DNA from: a bacterium
GTDB taxonomy: Bacteria > Margulisbacteria > Marinamargulisbacteria > UBA6595
Reading direction: 5' to 3'
Length of the DNA stretch: 6,918 nucleotides
Assembly: GCA_027621615.1 (NCBI GenBank)
Contig: JAQCBC010000043.1
Span: 1 to 6,918 of the forward strand
Position numbers and translations under genes: made by a program. The number at the start of each line of letters is the position of its first letter. Position 1 is the stretch's first letter. Below the pieces are notes generated by a model. The model was not told the origin of the DNA and did not search any database. It was given only the letters and a program-made list of their open reading frames with translations. Shown here piece after piece: positions 5,449 through 6,918 of the stretch.

Positions 5449-5999
5449 GCCAATATTGGGTGCGATGGTCGACGATTAAGGCCGTAATAACCCGATGGTT
5501 TCGGCCCAGTGCTGTGTATCGATCGGTAGAAGACATTGATATGCGTGCCTTGTATGCCGCTGGGCATCGAACCGTTATTTTGGATTTGGACAATACGTTG
5601 ATGTCGTACAACGAGTACACCCTCAGTTTGCAAAAATTGACTTGGATAGAAACTGTAAAATCGTTGGGGTTTCATGTGATCATTGTGAGTAACAATCGGT
5701 CCCAAAGCCGTGTAGAGTCGGTGTGCCAGGCAGCCGCTGTTCCGGGGATGCGATTTGCGTGTAAGCCCTGGCTATCGGCGTTTCAGGAATTTTTGGATCA
5801 TTCGGGCATTTATGTGGATGATCCGATTGTGATTGGGGATCAATTGTTTACAGACATTGTGTTTGCCAACCGGTTGGGGGGGTATGGCATTTTGGTTCAG
5901 CCGTTGGATCCGGATAGCGATTCTATTTTAAAAATACCCCAGCGCGAGATCGAACGTGCGGTGTTAAAATGGTTTGGATTTGGTTCGTTATCGGCTTGA
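5445..5999 (+). CDS. yqeG: YqeG family HAD IIIA-type phosphatase
   Basis: A 184-residue haloacid dehalogenase superfamily protein with all four motifs: motif I DLDNTL (47-52) with nucleophile D47 and acid/base D49, motif II SNN (82-84), motif III KP at K107, and motif IV GDQLFTD (131-137) with the metal ligands D132 and D137. The length, the SNN-x-x-S/R-V segment, and the NRLGGYGILVQPL stretch after motif IV match YqeG of Firmicutes and related lineages rather than general HAD enzymes. Its substrate is not established; relatives act on small phosphorylated compounds such as phosphatidylglycerophosphate in the plant and cyanobacterial branch. The N-terminus (WVRWSTIKAVITRWFRP) is basic and aromatic, suited to lying on a membrane surface. 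It starts in an ATGA overlap with hisG, and its last 31 bases overlap the next gene in another frame. Confidence 0.94.
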   Translation: MSQYWVRWSTIKAVITRWFRPSAVYRSVEDIDMRALYAAGHRTVILDLDNTLMSYNEYTLSLQKLTWIETVKSLGFHVIIVSNNRSQSRVESVCQAAAVPGMRFACKPWLSAFQEFLDHSGIYVDDPIVIGDQLFTDIVFANRLGGYGILVQPLDPDSDSILKIPQREIERAVLKWFGFGSLSA

Positions 6000-6918
6000 T
6001 ACTGGGGGGGGGCCAGTTGGATGACGCGTCTGCGGAACGCCAGTTTTACTATGGCAATTATCGCGAAGCGCTGGTTGGGGTTGTGGACGATTGGGAGCAG
6101 CCCAAGACCCGCACATCAGCGGAGCAGTTTTTGCATGATTATGGCCCCCGTTTGATGGGGGCGTTGAATCAGCAGTTGGATCAGGCCTCGCGCCAAACAC
6201 TGGTGACGAATTATTTAGCGGCTTGTCAAACGATAGTGCCGCTCATTGCTCGATTGCCCCAATCGTTTTTAGATCAACAGCCGTTTCCCCATCGCCAACG
6301 CTGTGCGGATACTCAATTGGCGGCAGTGGCCCAGTGGCGGCAGTCGGCTGACGCTGAGACAGATCCCTTGCGGGAATTGGCCATTTGGGAGCAGATTCAG
6401 ACGTATGATACCCTCACATCGGCCGATACGCAACGCCTTGGTCAGTTAAATCAAGCTGTGATGCGGTCCATTCAGTTGACCTGGGTATGGGAGTCACCGT
6501 TGGTGGTGGATGGTCTGGATGCCGCGATTTGGATGCCGCGGATTCACGATGGGATGCCGACCGCAGTGATGCATCATTTGCAGGCATCGGATACGCCCTA
6601 TTATATACAAACGCCCAGTGCGGATACGCACATTCGTGTTACGGCTCGGGTGGTTCAGATGGATACCATGACCGAGCCCGTTTGGGCATATGATCAGTTG
6701 CGGTTTTCAAAAATAGATCATGGGGTCGCCCGATGGTATACGCATGATTTTCAATACCGGGTGTATGATCGGGACTATACCCTACAGGCGGTGGGGCACG
6801 TGGATGTGTATCATTTGGAGGCGCGCATTGCACGCATTCCGATTCATGAACAGGTGTCTCAGACCCGCAAGTTGGGAGACCCGACGATTGATCTGCCCAT
6901 AAATTATCGGGACATTCA
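5969..6918 (+). CDS. Unidentified, probably exported protein, N-terminal part, cut by the right window edge
   Basis: An uninterrupted frame of 316 codons runs from the ATG at 5969 to the window end with no stop. The frame opens only at 5918, and this ATG is its first start codon. The N-terminus MVWIWFVIGLILGGG is hydrophobic and followed by an ASA (20-22), which resembles a signal peptide with a cleavage site after A22, although the usual positive residues before the hydrophobic core are absent; a membrane anchor is the alternative. Residues about 23-175 look helical and rich in Gln. Residues about 195-316 look like alternating beta strands (for example VRVTARVVQMD-type and FQYRVYDRDYTLQAVGHVDVYHLEARI). 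By my count there are about 30 Gln and only 3 Lys. I recognise no family. It overlaps yqeG by 31 bases and carries a nine-G tract at codons 12-15. Confidence 0.82.
   Translation, partial: MVWIWFVIGLILGGGQLDDASAERQFYYGNYREALVGVVDDWEQPKTRTSAEQFLHDYGPRLMGALNQQLDQASRQTLVTNYLAACQTIVPLIARLPQSFLDQQPFPHRQRCADTQLAAVAQWRQSADAETDPLRELAIWEQIQTYDTLTSADTQRLGQLNQAVMRSIQLTWVWESPLVVDGLDAAIWMPRIHDGMPTAVMHHLQASDTPYYIQTPSADTHIRVTARVVQMDTMTEPVWAYDQLRFSKIDHGVARWYTHDFQYRVYDRDYTLQAVGHVDVYHLEARIARIPIHEQVSQTRKLGDPTIDLPINYRDI
6004..6012 (+). repeat. Nine-G homopolymer tract at the start of the last gene
   Basis: Nine consecutive G residues span codons 12-15 of the last gene (CTG GGG GGG GGC), just after the yqeG stop. 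It is the longest homopolymer I found; runs of six or seven G occur elsewhere, at 772-778, 4738-4744 and 5876-5882. Gain of one G would bring TGA at 6022-6024 into frame; loss of one G would bring in TGA at 6153-6155. Only the last gene would be affected. Confidence 0.6.

Noticed and set aside
5435..5462. Five-pair stem (CACCC/GGGTG) around the hisG/yqeG overlap
   Set aside because: It is too short, with an 18-base loop, to distinguish from chance in G- and C-run-rich DNA.
5202..5705. Reverse-strand open frame of 167 codons
   Set aside because: It lies antisense to hisG and yqeG, which have clear family motifs, and its translation is low-complexity-like with no recognisable domain. No reverse-strand gene elsewhere supports it.
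1..6918. CRISPR array, tRNA, rRNA, transposon or defence island
   Set aside because: No regularly spaced repeats, cloverleaf sequence, transposase motif or terminal inverted repeats were seen, and nearly every base is accounted for by coding sequence.

Overview
The window is a tightly packed stretch of bacterial chromosome with every gene on the + strand. It carries housekeeping genes for glycolysis, tRNA or other methyl transfer, Holliday-junction processing, histidine synthesis and a HAD phosphatase, plus two genes cut by the window ends. I see no tRNA, rRNA, CRISPR array, insertion sequence or phage gene. No intergenic gap exceeds about 10 bases.

Layout: the C-terminal end of an unidentified protein (3-107); pyk, pyruvate kinase (118-1599); a CmoA-like SAM-binding protein (1604-2290); ruvC (2287-2760) and ruvA (2770-3351), the Holliday-junction resolvase and branch-migration subunit; a single-domain KaiC/RadA-type ATPase (3348-4058); hisZ (4055-4837) and hisG (4834-5448), the two subunits of the short-form ATP phosphoribosyltransferase; yqeG, a HAD IIIA-type phosphatase (5445-5999); and the start of an unidentified, probably exported protein (5969 to beyond the window end). 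Five successive junctions are 4-base ATGA overlaps (2287, 3348, 4055, 4834, 5445), and the last gene overlaps yqeG by 31 bases. This is the layout of one translationally coupled operon. No terminator-like hairpin with a T-run was found.

Organism: base composition is close to half G+C by eye, with heavy use of GGG, TTG and GTG codons and many G-runs on the coding strand. Only the KaiC-like gene has a clear Shine-Dalgarno site. The combination of a HisZ-dependent short HisG, YqeG and a KaiC-like ATPase with rare SD sites would fit a non-proteobacterial lineage, for example the Cyanobacteria/Melainabacteria/Margulisbacteria side of the tree or a Firmicutes relative. That placement is inference with low confidence. 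The cyanobacterial HIP1 octamer (GCGATCGC) was not noticed.

How the genes work together: hisZ and hisG must function as one enzyme, the first step of histidine synthesis, and their coupling fits that. RuvC and RuvA act on the same DNA junction; ruvB is not in the window. The other neighbours have no obvious shared pathway. No clearly new multi-gene system is visible. The points most worth a second look are a nine-G tract in the signal-peptide region of the last gene (possible phase variation), a 10-bp hairpin that places the hisZ start in its loop, altered key residues in the CmoA-like and KaiC-like proteins, and a very short HisZ.
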